From NCBI GenBank assembly GCA_015852425.1, contig JAAAIG010000416.1, positions 1 to 32,310 of the forward strand: DNA of 32,310 bases, written 5' to 3'. The notes beneath the pieces were generated by a model. That model saw only the letters and a program-made list of their open reading frames with translations. It did not search any database and had not been told where the DNA came from. The number at the start of each line of letters is the position of its first letter. Within the stretch, counting starts at the first letter, position 1. Below, piece after piece: positions 20,405 through 30,557 of the stretch. The translations under genes and the position numbers were made by a program. This DNA is from Gryganskiella cystojenkinii (taxonomy: Eukaryota; Mortierellomycota; Mortierellomycetes; Mortierellales; Mortierellaceae).

Positions 20405-22627
20405 TTAATGACGACTATCAACATCCATCGCAAAGCAATCTGGGTCCTGCGCTTGTACCTGCCCATGCTCTGGTCCTTGAAGTCCGAGATGACTCTGGAA
20501 CTGAGGCTGCTGTCGCTGTTGCTGCTGTTGTTGATGATGATGCAGCGGTCTATGCGGCAATATTTGTGCTTGTTGTTGATATTGATGTTGGTGCAAGAGT
20601 GGGGAAGACGCGCGCACGTTGTGTGCGTGCAGACCGTGCTGCGGTTGTTGAGATTGTTGAGTTTGGTGGGATAGCGATTGCTGATGACCCTGTGAAATCA
20701 GGTACCACCGTCGCTTACACTGCTCCCTCGACACGATCGGATTGGTCCCCATCAGCGCCGAGATCTTGGCCCAGTTGACTTTCTGGGGATGAGGGAAATG
20801 CCGTAGTACCAGCTCCTCGAGTTGTTTCGACAACGGTTCTGTCCAGGTCATGGGCAGACTGCGATCGATCCAAGTCTCGGATCCATGTCGCTTGTGTGTA
20901 TGCTGAAATCGGGGAAACGAACGGAGAGGAGCGGACGTGCTTGAGGGATCGCTCGCTGTGGTTGTATGTGCTGTGTGACCAAACGGGTGAAGGTGGTGCG
21001 GTTGATGATGTCCTTGCTCGCGACTAGAAGTGGAACCGAACCCAAAGGTATCGCTCATATCCAGAGAGTACGAAGCGCGGTGCCCACGACCGCCAACATT
21101 GGCCTGCAAACGATCTTTCATCAATTGTCGGTTGGAACTAGGGCTGCTCAGATCCCCAATTGTGCCGTCCGTGGTTGCTGTTCTAGTCCCCAGGAATCGA
21201 TCCTGACCACGGTCCTGTGCTGTTGAATGAAAAGCGGGTCTTGGATAGGGTAACATTGACGACGACATGGAAGCTCCTCGACTGTGGTGACGATTATGGT
21301 GCGGTTGCTTCCCATGTGCAAGTCCATTATGTTGAGGAGATGATTGTTGGTGCTGGTGCTGCTGTGATTGTTGTTCAGACCCACGGGACTCTAAAAGATC
21401 CCACATGATTGAGATCCCACCACGCGACCGTTCCGGCAAATATTTCTCTTGAATTTGACCCCAAGATGGCCCAAATTCCTGATACCCACGCTTCAGTAGT
21501 TGGATTTCGTCTTCGGTCCCCATTCTCCTACGCATGATCTCCCATTTGTTCTTGCACTGTTTACGAGTGAACGCGTTCCCCATCTGGGCAGCGACCCAGA
21601 CCCAGTTAATTCGATAAGAACCAGGGAATGAGACCTCGATCAAGTTTTTAAGGTTTTCGGATTGTTCGGGAGTCCAGACTCGTATCATGCGCGGAGGTCG
21701 CGTCTCCCCTGATGGAAAAGACAACGTAGAGGAAGAGGATGAGGAGGTCGCTGTGGTTGGGAGCAAGTGCTGATTGCCACTCTTGTGGGTCACTCCCTCA
21801 TCATCCTCTTCTTGGTCGTCCTCATCTTCTTCTTCCAAATCATCGTCCTCGCCTCCTGGACTGATTTTCCTAGTTGTGGCAACCGCGGCAGTAGCAGAAG
21901 TGCAAGGAAACCGAAACGGCTCAGCTTTTTGATATTTGGATTGGTCGTACAGCTGTGCGATGTTGTCCTGAGAGGAACGCGCGCTTGGTGTGGTCGAGGA
22001 GGTGGCTGTGAGTGCAGGTGTGGCCAAGGTGGTTAGAATTGCAGCAGGGAGAGAAGACGGAGAGTGAGTTGCGTGTCTGGAGCTGGCACCGTTACTGCTC
22101 CTGTTGGTATCGTCCAATCTCTGGGAGAGTCGCCATTCCAACTCCATCTCAAGGCTTCTTTCGTCTTGGTCCTGGTTGTGGTGAAGGGGTCGAGGAGGTG
22201 TGGAAGGATCCTGGATATCGGCCTCTGAATCACTTTCCTCGTCGTCAGTGTTCGGGATCTCGGCATAGATGCGAGTGTATTCATCCCTGATTTCGGTCGT
22301 GGTTCGATCCAGGTTCATGCGCCGTTGGATGTGTTCCCATTGGCCAAAGAGACCTAGTCGTTCTACTGCAATGTATAGAGCCTCTTGTTCAGACTTGGTC
22401 CAGTGTCGGTGCAGACGACCTGCCGTCTTGCGTTTGACTAGTGTTTGTTGCTGTTGTTGCGATTGTCGGGGTGCAATGACTGCTGGAGGAGCAAGTGGAG
22501 GGTGAGGGTGACTGACACAATAGTCCTTGTCGACAACTTCAAAGTTATCGTCCAGGGACATGCGTGAGTGCGATGAAAAAGACGTGGAAAGGAGCTTTCT
22601 GTGCTGTCGAGGAAACGTGAAGTCCAT
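20405..22627 (-). CDS. Myb/SANT-repeat DNA-binding protein, single exon
   Basis: 740 aa without introns, starting MDFTFPRQHRKLLSTSF at the first ATG of the frame. Four Myb/SANT-like repeats are visible: ~74-121 (HWTKSEQEALYIAVERLG, with W at 76 and 97), ~315-368 (WTPEQSENLKNLIEV ending CKNKWEIMRRR), ~371-415 (DEIQLLKRGYQEFGPSWGQI, a weaker repeat ending IMWDLLE) and ~594-644 (WTEPLSKQLEELVLRHFP ending CKRRWYLI). An acidic stretch (~259-278, DDDLEEEDEDDQEEDD) and long Gln/His/Ser-rich linkers separate them, typical of transcriptional regulators. It is probably a nuclear DNA-binding protein. The wide spacing of repeats differs from c-Myb and is more like Myb proteins of basal or telomeric machinery, but I cannot assign it. 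It is divergent from the bZIP gene. Confidence 0.88.
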   Translation of the reverse strand: MDFTFPRQHRKLLSTSFSSHSRMSLDDNFEVVDKDYCVSHPHPPLAPPAVIAPRQSQQQQQTLVKRKTAGRLHRHWTKSEQEALYIAVERLGLFGQWEHIQRRMNLDRTTTEIRDEYTRIYAEIPNTDDEESDSEADIQDPSTPPRPLHHNQDQDERSLEMELEWRLSQRLDDTNRSSNGASSRHATHSPSSLPAAILTTLATPALTATSSTTPSARSSQDNIAQLYDQSKYQKAEPFRFPCTSATAAVATTRKISPGGEDDDLEEEDEDDQEEDDEGVTHKSGNQHLLPTTATSSSSSSTLSFPSGETRPPRMIRVWTPEQSENLKNLIEVSFPGSYRINWVWVAAQMGNAFTRKQCKNKWEIMRRRMGTEDEIQLLKRGYQEFGPSWGQIQEKYLPERSRGGISIMWDLLESRGSEQQSQQHQHQQSSPQHNGLAHGKQPHHNRHHSRGASMSSSMLPYPRPAFHSTAQDRGQDRFLGTRTATTDGTIGDLSSPSSNRQLMKDRLQANVGGRGHRASYSLDMSDTFGFGSTSSREQGHHQPHHLHPFGHTAHTTTASDPSSTSAPLRSFPRFQHTHKRHGSETWIDRSLPMTWTEPLSKQLEELVLRHFPHPQKVNWAKISALMGTNPIVSREQCKRRWYLISQGHQQSLSHQTQQSQQPQHGLHAHNVRASSPLLHQHQYQQQAQILPHRPLHHHQQQQQQRQQPQFQSHLGLQGPEHGQVQAQDPDCFAMDVDSRH

Positions 22628-23454
22628 TTTGGTGTTGTTTGTTCACGCGAGGGATAACTTTGGGTGGTGGAAAGTGTATGAAGTCAGCGATGACGATGTC
22701 AGTGGACAAGGGTGGCCGCGAGTGAGCAAGAGTGCAGTGGATCGATAGAGTCAAAGAGGGGAGACAGGAGAGGAGTAAAAAAAAATGTTGAACAGCAAGA
22801 AGAGGAGAACAAGTTGATTGCATCAAAAGGTCAAAAAGCTAAGAAATAAAAAAGAAAAAAAGAAAGACGAAACCGTTACAGATGTGAAGCTAGCTGCCTT
22901 CACCGCAAACAGCTTATCACTGTAGTAACGGACTGAAAGAACGACCAGCAAAAAAAAACTCAAACGTTGACCATTTTACGGCCCTCCTTTCTCTTTGTGT
23001 ATTTTTCATCTTTTTGAATTTGTCGGGACACTCCTTTTGCATCACAATCCAGGGTGAGAGAGGGACAAAAGGGAGAGCGAAAGAAGGGATGAAAAAGAAG
23101 GAAGGGAAGGGAAGGAGAGAACGGATAAAAAAAGACGGAGAGCTCACAGCTCGTGTCACGTTCCTTTCGCTGTAAGTTGTGCCCTATGCGCGCTGTGTCT
23201 TCAAAGTCTACGTACGAAAAGCTGCTGGCCCTGACCCCCATCTTTGAGACACAAAAAAGGCGAAAATGTTTAACCATCGAACCTCACCACTCGTACCGCT
23301 GCTCTATTTTTCAGCTTTGCCTTGTTTTCCTGCTCTTCCAAACAGCATAATCACTCCATCTCTCCTCCGCCATCTCCCATTTCTTTTTGAACTGACTCTC
23401 TCCTCTCCTCAACAACGAATAATCATCTCTTGCACCATCCAAACTACCAAAAAA
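22628..23454. promoter_or_regulatory. Divergent region between Myb and bZIP genes
   Basis: About 830 bp between the start codons of two transcription-factor genes. It has purine-rich sequence (22755-22870 and 23045-23135) and a pyrimidine-rich leader before the bZIP ATG (23300-23450). No specific site stands out, and no coding homology was seen. Confidence 0.5.
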
Positions 23455-25862
23455 ATGGACTTTACCGAGGATCACTTTTCTTTCTCGACTTCGTCGTCGA
23501 CGTCTTCCTCCTCGGTTCCTGTGCCTGATGCCGTTCAAGACCAAGTGAATCCCCAGGACAATGACGACATTTACAGCTTTCTCTTTCAATCCAATAATGA
23601 CACTCCTTCCACACAACCACAATCGACAGCATCAATAACGTCAACAACAACATACCCGACCCCAGCCCCGCTCTCTTCAGCCTCCTTCTCATACCGTCAA
23701 ATATCACCCAACAGGCCTCCTAGGATGCCCTCCTCTCTATCCCTCAATGAGATGGCCATTCCTCTTCAGCCTGTCATAAACTCGGTCACAGTGTCAGCAC
23801 CGGTCCCTGCTACTGCCGCCGCCGTTTTAACAGGGCCCACTACTTCCACGCCGACCTCTTCCTCTGAGGACTCGGATATCTGGTTGCGTCGCTTCCAACA
23901 ACTACAACAGTTGCAACAACAACACCATCTCCAACAGCACCAACTCCTCTCCTCGACTCTCTCATCCTCTTTGCGTGCACCTACTTTGTCGTCCTCTGAA
24001 CTCATATCCAAGACCACACCCCAGTCCTCAAGGTCTCAACAACACCACCGCAGCCGCTCTTCCGAGAGATCTGTCTCTCCTGCAGCATCATCGTCATCGT
24101 CCTCCTCCCAAAGAGAAAAAGGCGAAAAGGGGGATGCCATATATCCCTCACCACCTCTGCAGGATGACATGTTTATGGATAGTGACTCGGAAGACCGTCC
24201 CCTGAACGGAAACGACCCTCTGAACCCGACTCCAAGTCAATTGAAGATGATGACCTCGAAAGAGAGACGACAGCTTCGTAACAAGCTATCTGCTCGCAAC
24301 TTTCGAGTACGCAGAAAAGGTAAAATCTTTCTCGACAATCCTCTCTCTCAGAATGGTCGTTATAGTGCATTTATGTGTATTGTGATCTGGGTCATCTATT
24401 AACTGATCGTTCCTTTCGACTTGTGTCTCTCATTTCAGAGTATATTGGGACTCTGGAGAATCAGGTCAAGGAGGCGCGAAAAGAGGCAGCAGATCTTCAG
24501 CGACGACTGATTCAATCCGAACTGAATTGTCAATTCCTGCGTCAGGAACTCGAGACTGCCCGTCTCTCCCAATCCCTATTCACTGACGGACGTATGTCTA
24601 AGGAGCACGCTAACTTGCTCGCTAGTTTACTCAACCCCTTGACAGAGACTTTCCCAACAACTTCAGCGACTCTCAACAGTAACAGCAGCGTCATCAACAC
24701 AAACAGCGGAGGCAGTAGTAGTGGCGGCAGCAGTAGCAACAGCAACCCCCAACCCCCAATCACCATGCCCATGTCGATGCCACTTCAGATACCCATCCAA
24801 GTGGCTCCGTCGCAAGGACAGCAGTCTCTTTCCTGGTTAGATACCGCGCTGATGAACAGCACACAAGGTTTCGGAAACAACAACAACAGTAGCACCATTC
24901 AAGACAGCAACATGATGTCCCTTCCAACAGTCACAGCCTCCTCTTTCTCCAACACGACCGCTCCTCAGGCGTCCATGCAACCGTTTGTTCCATTTGAGGG
25001 AGATTGGGGTCTTCTCATCAACCGAGCCGAGGTTCCTGACTCAAACTTGGACCCCAAGGAAGAATCAGATGAATCCGATGCTGCCTACAAGGATCTCTTG
25101 TCTCGTTACGAAGCCGCCAAGAAGGAAGAAGAGTTGGATGAGCAAATGCGTGCCGAACTCAAGGCTTACTCCAGAAAGCGGTTGGAGGAGACCTATGTGG
25201 TCATGCCTAAAGATGAGACCACCGCTGCCATCCAGACTATTGACAAACAGTCTATCGAGGAGACACTGATGCTCCAGAGTCTAGTCTACATGATGATGCT
25301 TCATCTAACCAGATCTCTCTTTGAGGCCGCGACACTTTCGAAATCAGAGCTGGTGAACATGTACCAGATCATGGATGAACCCCTTCGAGAAAAGATGATC
25401 CTGCGTCAGTTGAACGATCAAGCAAACCTGCAGGATGGAGGACTGGATCAGTTCAACAACAAGTTCTCGGAGTGGCGTGAAGCCTGGATCCGTAAATGCT
25501 GGCCCTCGTTCTACAACAACCGACGCCGATTGACCGAGCTGTTCAAGAGCGGACATGCGGCCATTTGCTCTCCTTCAGCGTGCTCAATCACCAGCAAGGG
25601 TAAACAGAGTCAACGAACCAGACAAGAGTTGGACGTCGTTGAGGTCGCTCGCAAGATGGAGGAAGGTGTCTCGGGCAAGATGGTTCCAGTCCCCAAAGTC
25701 AGCTGGTTTGTCCGACATTATCTCCCCACGTTCTTGAAGTGCCCCGAAATCTTGGAACGCGAGCGTTTGGAGGATGAGGCTCGAGTCAAGGCACGATCCC
25801 AAAAGGACAAACTTGCCAGCGTTTTGGCTAAAACTGCTTCCAATGTCACCCCTGTCGCTTAA
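23455..25862 (+). CDS. bZIP transcription factor, two exons
   Basis: Exons 23455-24319 and 24439-25862; the 119-bp intron starts GTAAAA and ends TTTCAG, giving 762 aa. The start ATG sits in an A-rich context (MDFTEDHFSFS). Residues ~1-250 are Ser/Thr/Gln-rich, probably an activation region. The basic region RRQLRNKLSARNFRVRRK ends at the intron and continues EYIGTLENQVKEARKEAADL with a zipper to about residue 335; the intron therefore cuts the basic region/zipper border. The N-x7-R signature of bZIP DNA contact (N..SARNFR) is present. After a Ser/Asn/Gly-rich linker, a well-ordered region (~510-760, YKDLLSRYEAAKKEEEL, MLQSLVYMMMLHLTRSLFEA, KLASVLAKTASNV) looks conserved but unassigned. It binds DNA as a dimer in the nucleus; target genes are unknown. 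Confidence 0.93.
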
Positions 25863-25949
25863 AAACGCAGATATGCAACAAACACCCGCTTCCAATTTTG
25901 TAACATCACGATTATAATATAACTTGTTTGAACAAAAAATAACCCCTCC

Positions 25950-26221
25950 TGGCATCTTGAGATTCTTCTTGTCGTTTACTGGGTTGTCGAGAAGAATGAG
26001 TAAATCGTCGTTGTCATCGCAGTCAACGGGAACAGGAACTGAGACGTTCCAGAGGACCACGTCTTTGACTTTAAGATCTTTAAAGCACACTGGTTTACCA
26101 AGTACAGATAATATAGTACTTTTGAATTGCGTGATAGTTCGGTAAATATCTGTCTGAAGTCTTCGAAATGGGTTAGCTGTCAACTAGATAGATAGAGCAT
26201 TTGAATGCTGTTGTCAGCCAT
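25950..26221 (-). pseudogene. Decayed Crinkler header fragment
   Basis: On the minus strand an ATG at 26221 opens with the MADN start typical of Crinkler headers but meets a TGA after 13 codons. The homology then continues in another frame: blocks resembling ...KDLKVKDVVLWNVSV and ...DLLILLDN match the end of the ubiquitin-like header. So at least one stop and one frameshift separate the parts, near a short tetranucleotide duplication (ATCT-like). No effector domain follows; the similarity ends at about 25950, ~90 bp from the bZIP stop codon. This is a dead remnant of a second Crinkler gene. The call rests on pattern recognition of the header, not on a search. Confidence 0.6.
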
Positions 26222-26683
26222 AGTGTCGAGGAGCATCAAAAGAGAAAAAAAGAGAGAGGAAAGAGATGAAAAGGATGAAAAGAGAAAGAAATGGGGAGAA
26301 ATTAAGCCGAAAGACGAGGAGTATTGGGGCCAGGCGATGAAGAAAATAATATTCGTCTGACGTAATTACCCAAGACAAGCCGTCATTCCAGTACCAGAAC
26401 ATTCGTAGAAACTGGTATCAAAGATAGCCATCATCCATCCATAGTCCGAAGAAACGTTTGAGTGGGATCATATTGTACTAACCTTCACTAGTCCCCCTCT
26501 GTTCTCGTCCTCTCATTCTGATCCGACTTTGCTGCATAAACCAACCCAGTGATTTATTACACTATCCCCGATCTGTCTTTTGTTGCTTTTTGCAAAAAAA
26601 AAAAAAAAAAAAAAGGAACACAGCTATTGACTTCTCAGGCGCCATGCCCTGCAAGGCACGAATCTTGTGAACGGTAATGATAC
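26222..26683. other. Intergenic region with a 21-base A tract
   Basis: About 460 bp between the decayed header and the stop codon of the Crinkler-type gene. It carries a purine-rich patch (26225-26320) and a poly-A run at about 26594-26614 that may be the trace of a retrotransposed 3' end or simple slippage. No gene is visible. Confidence 0.5.
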
Positions 26684-29323
26684 CTAGTCAATGCTCTGAT
26701 AAAGTGGCTTCCTCGTCCTTGGGGGTTTCCGTCGTATCAGGACAACTGATTGCACTGGGACGACTGATTGCATTGGGACGACTGGTTGCACTGGGACCTC
26801 CAGCCCAGGTGATTTCCCGGCAGCTGCTGACTTCACATCGATCTTCAGCACATACTGCTTCACGGGCCGGATATTTGAAAGAACATTCTTCTCCTTCTCA
26901 TAAACCTTCCCCACTGAGGTCAAGTAGTTCTGCTTCTGGAAATCATCATAGACATGACTGGGGACGACAAAAATAAGCCGAGCTTCTTCCGGCTTGTCAA
27001 TCCAGTGATGATGCATAAGACTTGTTATAAGCTCCAAGAACGGCAGCCCTTTGATGGGGTGGGATCTGGATACCGTGACTTGGAGTGGGTCTTCGGTTGC
27101 CAACAACAGATCGACAGAGGCCACGTTACGAATCGTTGGTATCCAGAGTTCACCGTCCTTGGCAATCTCATGGAAGTTGGTTGCCTTTGGATTTTGCGGG
27201 ACATTCAAATGAGTACATGTCCTAGTTTCGAGATCCATGAGTTCAAATGTGTAACCGCCTTCACGAAAGATACGGAGGACGTATGCTTCAAACATAATCC
27301 CGCTAGTGCTCCCAACAGGGTCTTCGATGAGCCTCTTCAAGATTTCTCTGCGAGCACCGTCAGTGAGCAAATCGCTGACCTTCCAAGCAACGTACGCTGA
27401 AGCCCACTCCATTCGAAACTCGCTGTGTTTATCATCTGAAGGCCAACGGTGGATCAGACGGCTGCCGAACTCTAGGGTGTCTTTCCCTTGCGAGAGGTAC
27501 AGCATCATCGTCATCAGATCTTTGATACTCTTGAGGGCTTCTTCAAGACACTTACATGCGGCGACCTTGGCTTTCTCAATGCCATTGGGGTTGCTTTTTA
27601 ATACCTAGTGATGAATCAGGCCAATGCGTAATAGAAAGTCACAAGTAAATGAGAGAAAGCCGTTTGGTTGCCTCCAACACTCAAAGAAACGCGCAGTGTT
27701 TTCTGCCTATAACATACCTGTGTCGGTATTTCTAGGACATAACTCGGTACACCGCCTATCTCCAAGTAGAGCTCCTTCAATGTTTTCAAAGGCAGTACTT
27801 TGAAACCTGCGACTCTATCCCGGCAAGTTTTTAGTTCCTCCAGATTCCAGGGGGCCATGTAGTACCGCCAAAACACCCTTTTGTCAATGTCCTTATAATG
27901 CTGGGTCTCGGAAGATAGGGTCTTTGGTGAGGCCGATATAATGGTCTTGGCTTCAGCAAGTTCTGGATCCGGAGAGCCGTCTACAAGATACCATGTGCCT
28001 GGGTCATCGAGAAAAGGTTCAAAGACCTTGATATCTCCAGACCGGACGATAGAGCGGCCTCCAAAGACAAAACACTGCCCTCTTCGTTTGGTATGGAAAA
28101 GGAGCAGAGGTGGGCTGTCATCATGGCTCTCGGCAAGAAGTCGGATGACGAAGTATACCAGGAAGGCCGATTTGCCGATTCCAGATGTACCAGAAACAAC
28201 GACGTGCTTCCTGAACTCGTGGTCGTATGGACGATTACCCTCAAACTTCTCAAGGATTGCGTCGAAAAGCTCTTTGTAAGTCTGTCTGACATAGAGGGTG
28301 TTCGTTAAGACGACAGGAAGAACACGGCCGGGGGGAGCTGATATTTCGTCCAAGTCCTTTATGTTGGTGCCTTGTAATTCGAGGGCAGTGGAAAACAACG
28401 AGTAGAAAATGGCTGTCCTGTCAATCTTCTCACCCATGAAATTAAGCAGCGAGACTTTGTCTTTCTTGTTGAGAAGGGAGAGGTCAGAATCGCCATTCAC
28501 CACACCTTTTCCCGTAAGACCGCCTTCCTCAATCGCTTCCAAAAGAGCAGACGAGTTAAGACGCGACCTCTTGGAAGAATGCCCTAGTAAGAAAAGACGT
28601 ACATGCAAATGTCGACTAAGAACGTTGGTCACTCTACAAATGTCCATGAATAATGACGATCAGAGAGTTTTAAGATGGATGTCATTAACACATTCGCGCA
28701 GAAGAGACGACAAAAGTAATCACCCTCATCGTCTTTGCGGTCTCTTTTCGAGGCTATTGGAGGCAAATAGAGACTGTGAGTGAATAATACAATAACCATT
28801 CATAGACAAGATCATGCGAATGAGAAACAAAGCCTGCTGTATTACCTGCATCGGGCACTTGGATAATGATGTAGGTGTTCTCGTCAATCGACAGGCTCGA
28901 AAGGAGTGCCTTCGGGAGAAGTTTGTCGTCGTTGTCTTCGACCGTAATAGGGGTTTTCCCAGCAGCAGCAGCAGGGAGTATGGACCGTTTCCAGAGAATG
29001 AAGTTCACTGCATCGACATCGCCGAGGTCGTTCTTCTTTTTGTCCTTGATGGTATCCTTGAGGTTGCTAACTTTGGCTTGTGGGGAAAGTTGGACCTTGA
29101 AAGCATCCTTAATGGTTTGTCCATCGATTATACACCAGTAGTCCTTGGCCTCGGTGGAAGGAAGGGCTGGCTGCGAGCTTGTGTCGACCTCGACAGAACG
29201 GCTTGTAGAACTCGGTGGTGGGCTCATTGAGCTCTCTATTGAACCCCGTCCGGTGTCTCTTGGCTGCTCTTTCCATTTCCCCTTGTTCTTTGGCATCGAC
29301 GAGACCCCTCTGACCTTTGGCAT
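26684..29323 (-). CDS. Crinkler-type effector: ubiquitin-like header, P-loop NTPase, REase-like nuclease
   Basis: Exons (minus): 29323-28846, 28583-27718, 27604-26684; phases agree and no internal stops are present, for 754 aa. A basic/Ser-rich lead (~1-60) comes before a Crinkler ubiquitin-like header (~61-155, with DGQTIKDAFKV, VSNLKDTIK, FILWKRSI and YIIIQVPDAG). The middle domain has a Walker A motif GTSGIGKS at ~291-298, after ELFDAILEKFEG. The C-terminal domain has an Asp followed ten residues later by QVT (VDLLLATEDPLQVT, D613 and Q623), like the D...(E/Q)xT/K core of restriction-endonuclease-fold nucleases. This architecture is described for Crinkler proteins of oomycetes and fungi, which are thought to act in the nucleus of target cells or in conflicts. 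No signal peptide is seen. Intron 1 (262 bp) is longer than usual. Activity is inferred from family, not shown. Confidence 0.85.
26741..26794 (-). repeat. Three 18-bp tandem repeats in the Crinkler C-terminus
   Basis: Three direct copies of an 18-base unit (GACGACTGATTGCACTGG-like; 26741-26758, 26759-26776, 26777-26794) with one or two differences each. They stay in frame and encode a Val/Pro/Gln-rich hexapeptide repeat just before the basic C-terminal end. Unit gain or loss would not break the frame. Confidence 0.85.
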
Positions 29324-29799
29324 CGTGGATCCAGGACGGGAGGGCTTTTTGAGTGGCTGAATAAATGAGTGCGTGAAAAAGCGGTTCAGTGATTGATTGG
29401 TTGTGATTGAGAGAACGAGAGAGCGCGAAGGAGGAGGATTGAAAGAAGAAGAAGGACAAAGAAGGGAAGCGATGAAAAGAAATAAGAGCGAGTGAAGGAA
29501 GAATGATGTGGAGGCGAGTTCAAGTAAAATGGTGCATTCGCGTCCATCACTGCCATGACGTGAGTACTGGTTTTTTTTTCCTTGACGAATATTCCCCGAA
29601 ACTCAAAAATCAGTTTCCAGTAACCAGGGAAACCACCATCCGTGGCTAGAGTCACTTTCATATAATTTAGTGTGCTCTTTACACGGGTTTAGTGCGGTGA
29701 ATCAAGGGCGAAGGACGCGATGTAAGTTTGGTGCATCTGGACAGTACTATGCATATCAATGCTCCTAACATTTCCCACTTATTTTATAGGGTCGCGATG

Positions 29800-30154
29800 A
29801 GTTGCATCTTAATCTCACTCGTCGTCAGCTTACTTCTTTGTAGGCGATGTTCTGAGGCATACGCGCCAATATGCCTTGAACATGTTGTAATGATGACCAG
29901 ACGGCATCCATCGTTGGCTTCCTCACAGTAAGGGTCGGGGTACTGAATAGGGGTTCTTCCTTTTGATGGCGTTCGCGGTCTTTAACTCAGAGTCCTCGAA
30001 GGCACTGTTCTTCCAACCTAGCCCACGTTGGCAATTGAACGGCAGCATCTTTCCAGACCTCGCATTCTGCCGCACGCTGCACGGGGATGTTCCAGACATG
30101 GTCGCTATCCTCGAGATTATTCTCACAACAGAGGCAGAATGAGTTTGGGTACAT
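29800..30154 (-). mobile_element. Possible decayed LINE retrotransposon 3' end
   Basis: On the minus strand the frame from 30154 to 29987 contains a C-x2-C pair, then LEDSDHVWNIPVQRA. This resembles the zinc-binding tail of LINE reverse transcriptases (C-x2-C...H-x-W-x-C/P). After a stop, similar-looking sequence with DAVWSSLQHVQG continues in a different frame until about 29800. Only ~120 codons remain, with stops and frame changes and no reverse-transcriptase core, so it would be an inactive fragment. The match rests on motif resemblance. Confidence 0.35.
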
Positions 30155-30200
30155 GTCCGGCCTTCTTTGGTGTGGATATGTCGGTCAAAGAGGAGAGCAA

Positions 30201-30236
30201 CAGGCAGACAGACAGACAGACATACATGCATACATG
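30201..30236 (+). repeat. CAGA/CATA tetranucleotide microsatellite
   Basis: A run of CAGA units (30201-30220) merging into CATA/CATG-type units up to 30236. It is noncoding and lies between the LINE-like remnant and the cyclin gene. Confidence 0.8.
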
Positions 30237-30557
30237 GCGGACCGACAGACAGGATCGTAGTCGTCCCTCAAGCAAAAAAATACGCAAGGAAAAAAAGATA
30301 TTGAGAAAAACATTCATATTATACATTCTAATTATCGCCACTACCATTATCAAGAAGAAAAAAAGGAATTCGCAATAACAACAGCAACAATAAGAAGTAA
30401 AAAAAGAGAAATCATGAAGGACTGGAGAGAACGGATAAAAGAGACGATAAAAAGAATGGGTAAAAAGAAATCCCAACTGACCGATTCCGAGGAATCACTC
30501 TCTACACTCTCCAAAATCCTTGATGAAAAAAAAGAGAAAAAATGGAACAAATACAAC

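Larger units (their letters stand above)
29324..30557. other. Intergenic region with a possible transposon remnant
   Basis: About 1.2 kb between the Crinkler-type gene start and the cyclin stop codon. It contains a purine/pyrimidine-biased promoter-like zone (29360-29540), a likely LINE remnant (29800-30154, separate entry), a tetranucleotide microsatellite (30201-30236) and A-rich sequence (30280-30560) that should include the 3' untranslated region of the cyclin. No intact gene is seen. Confidence 0.5.

Noticed and set aside
25584..25940. Minus-strand continuation of the open frame from the decayed Crinkler header into the bZIP gene
   Set aside because: Similarity to the header stops near 25950; the rest is antisense to the conserved bZIP C-terminus.
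29728..29931. 67-codon plus-strand frame after the Crinkler-type gene
   Set aside because: No homology; overlaps the likely LINE relic on the other strand.
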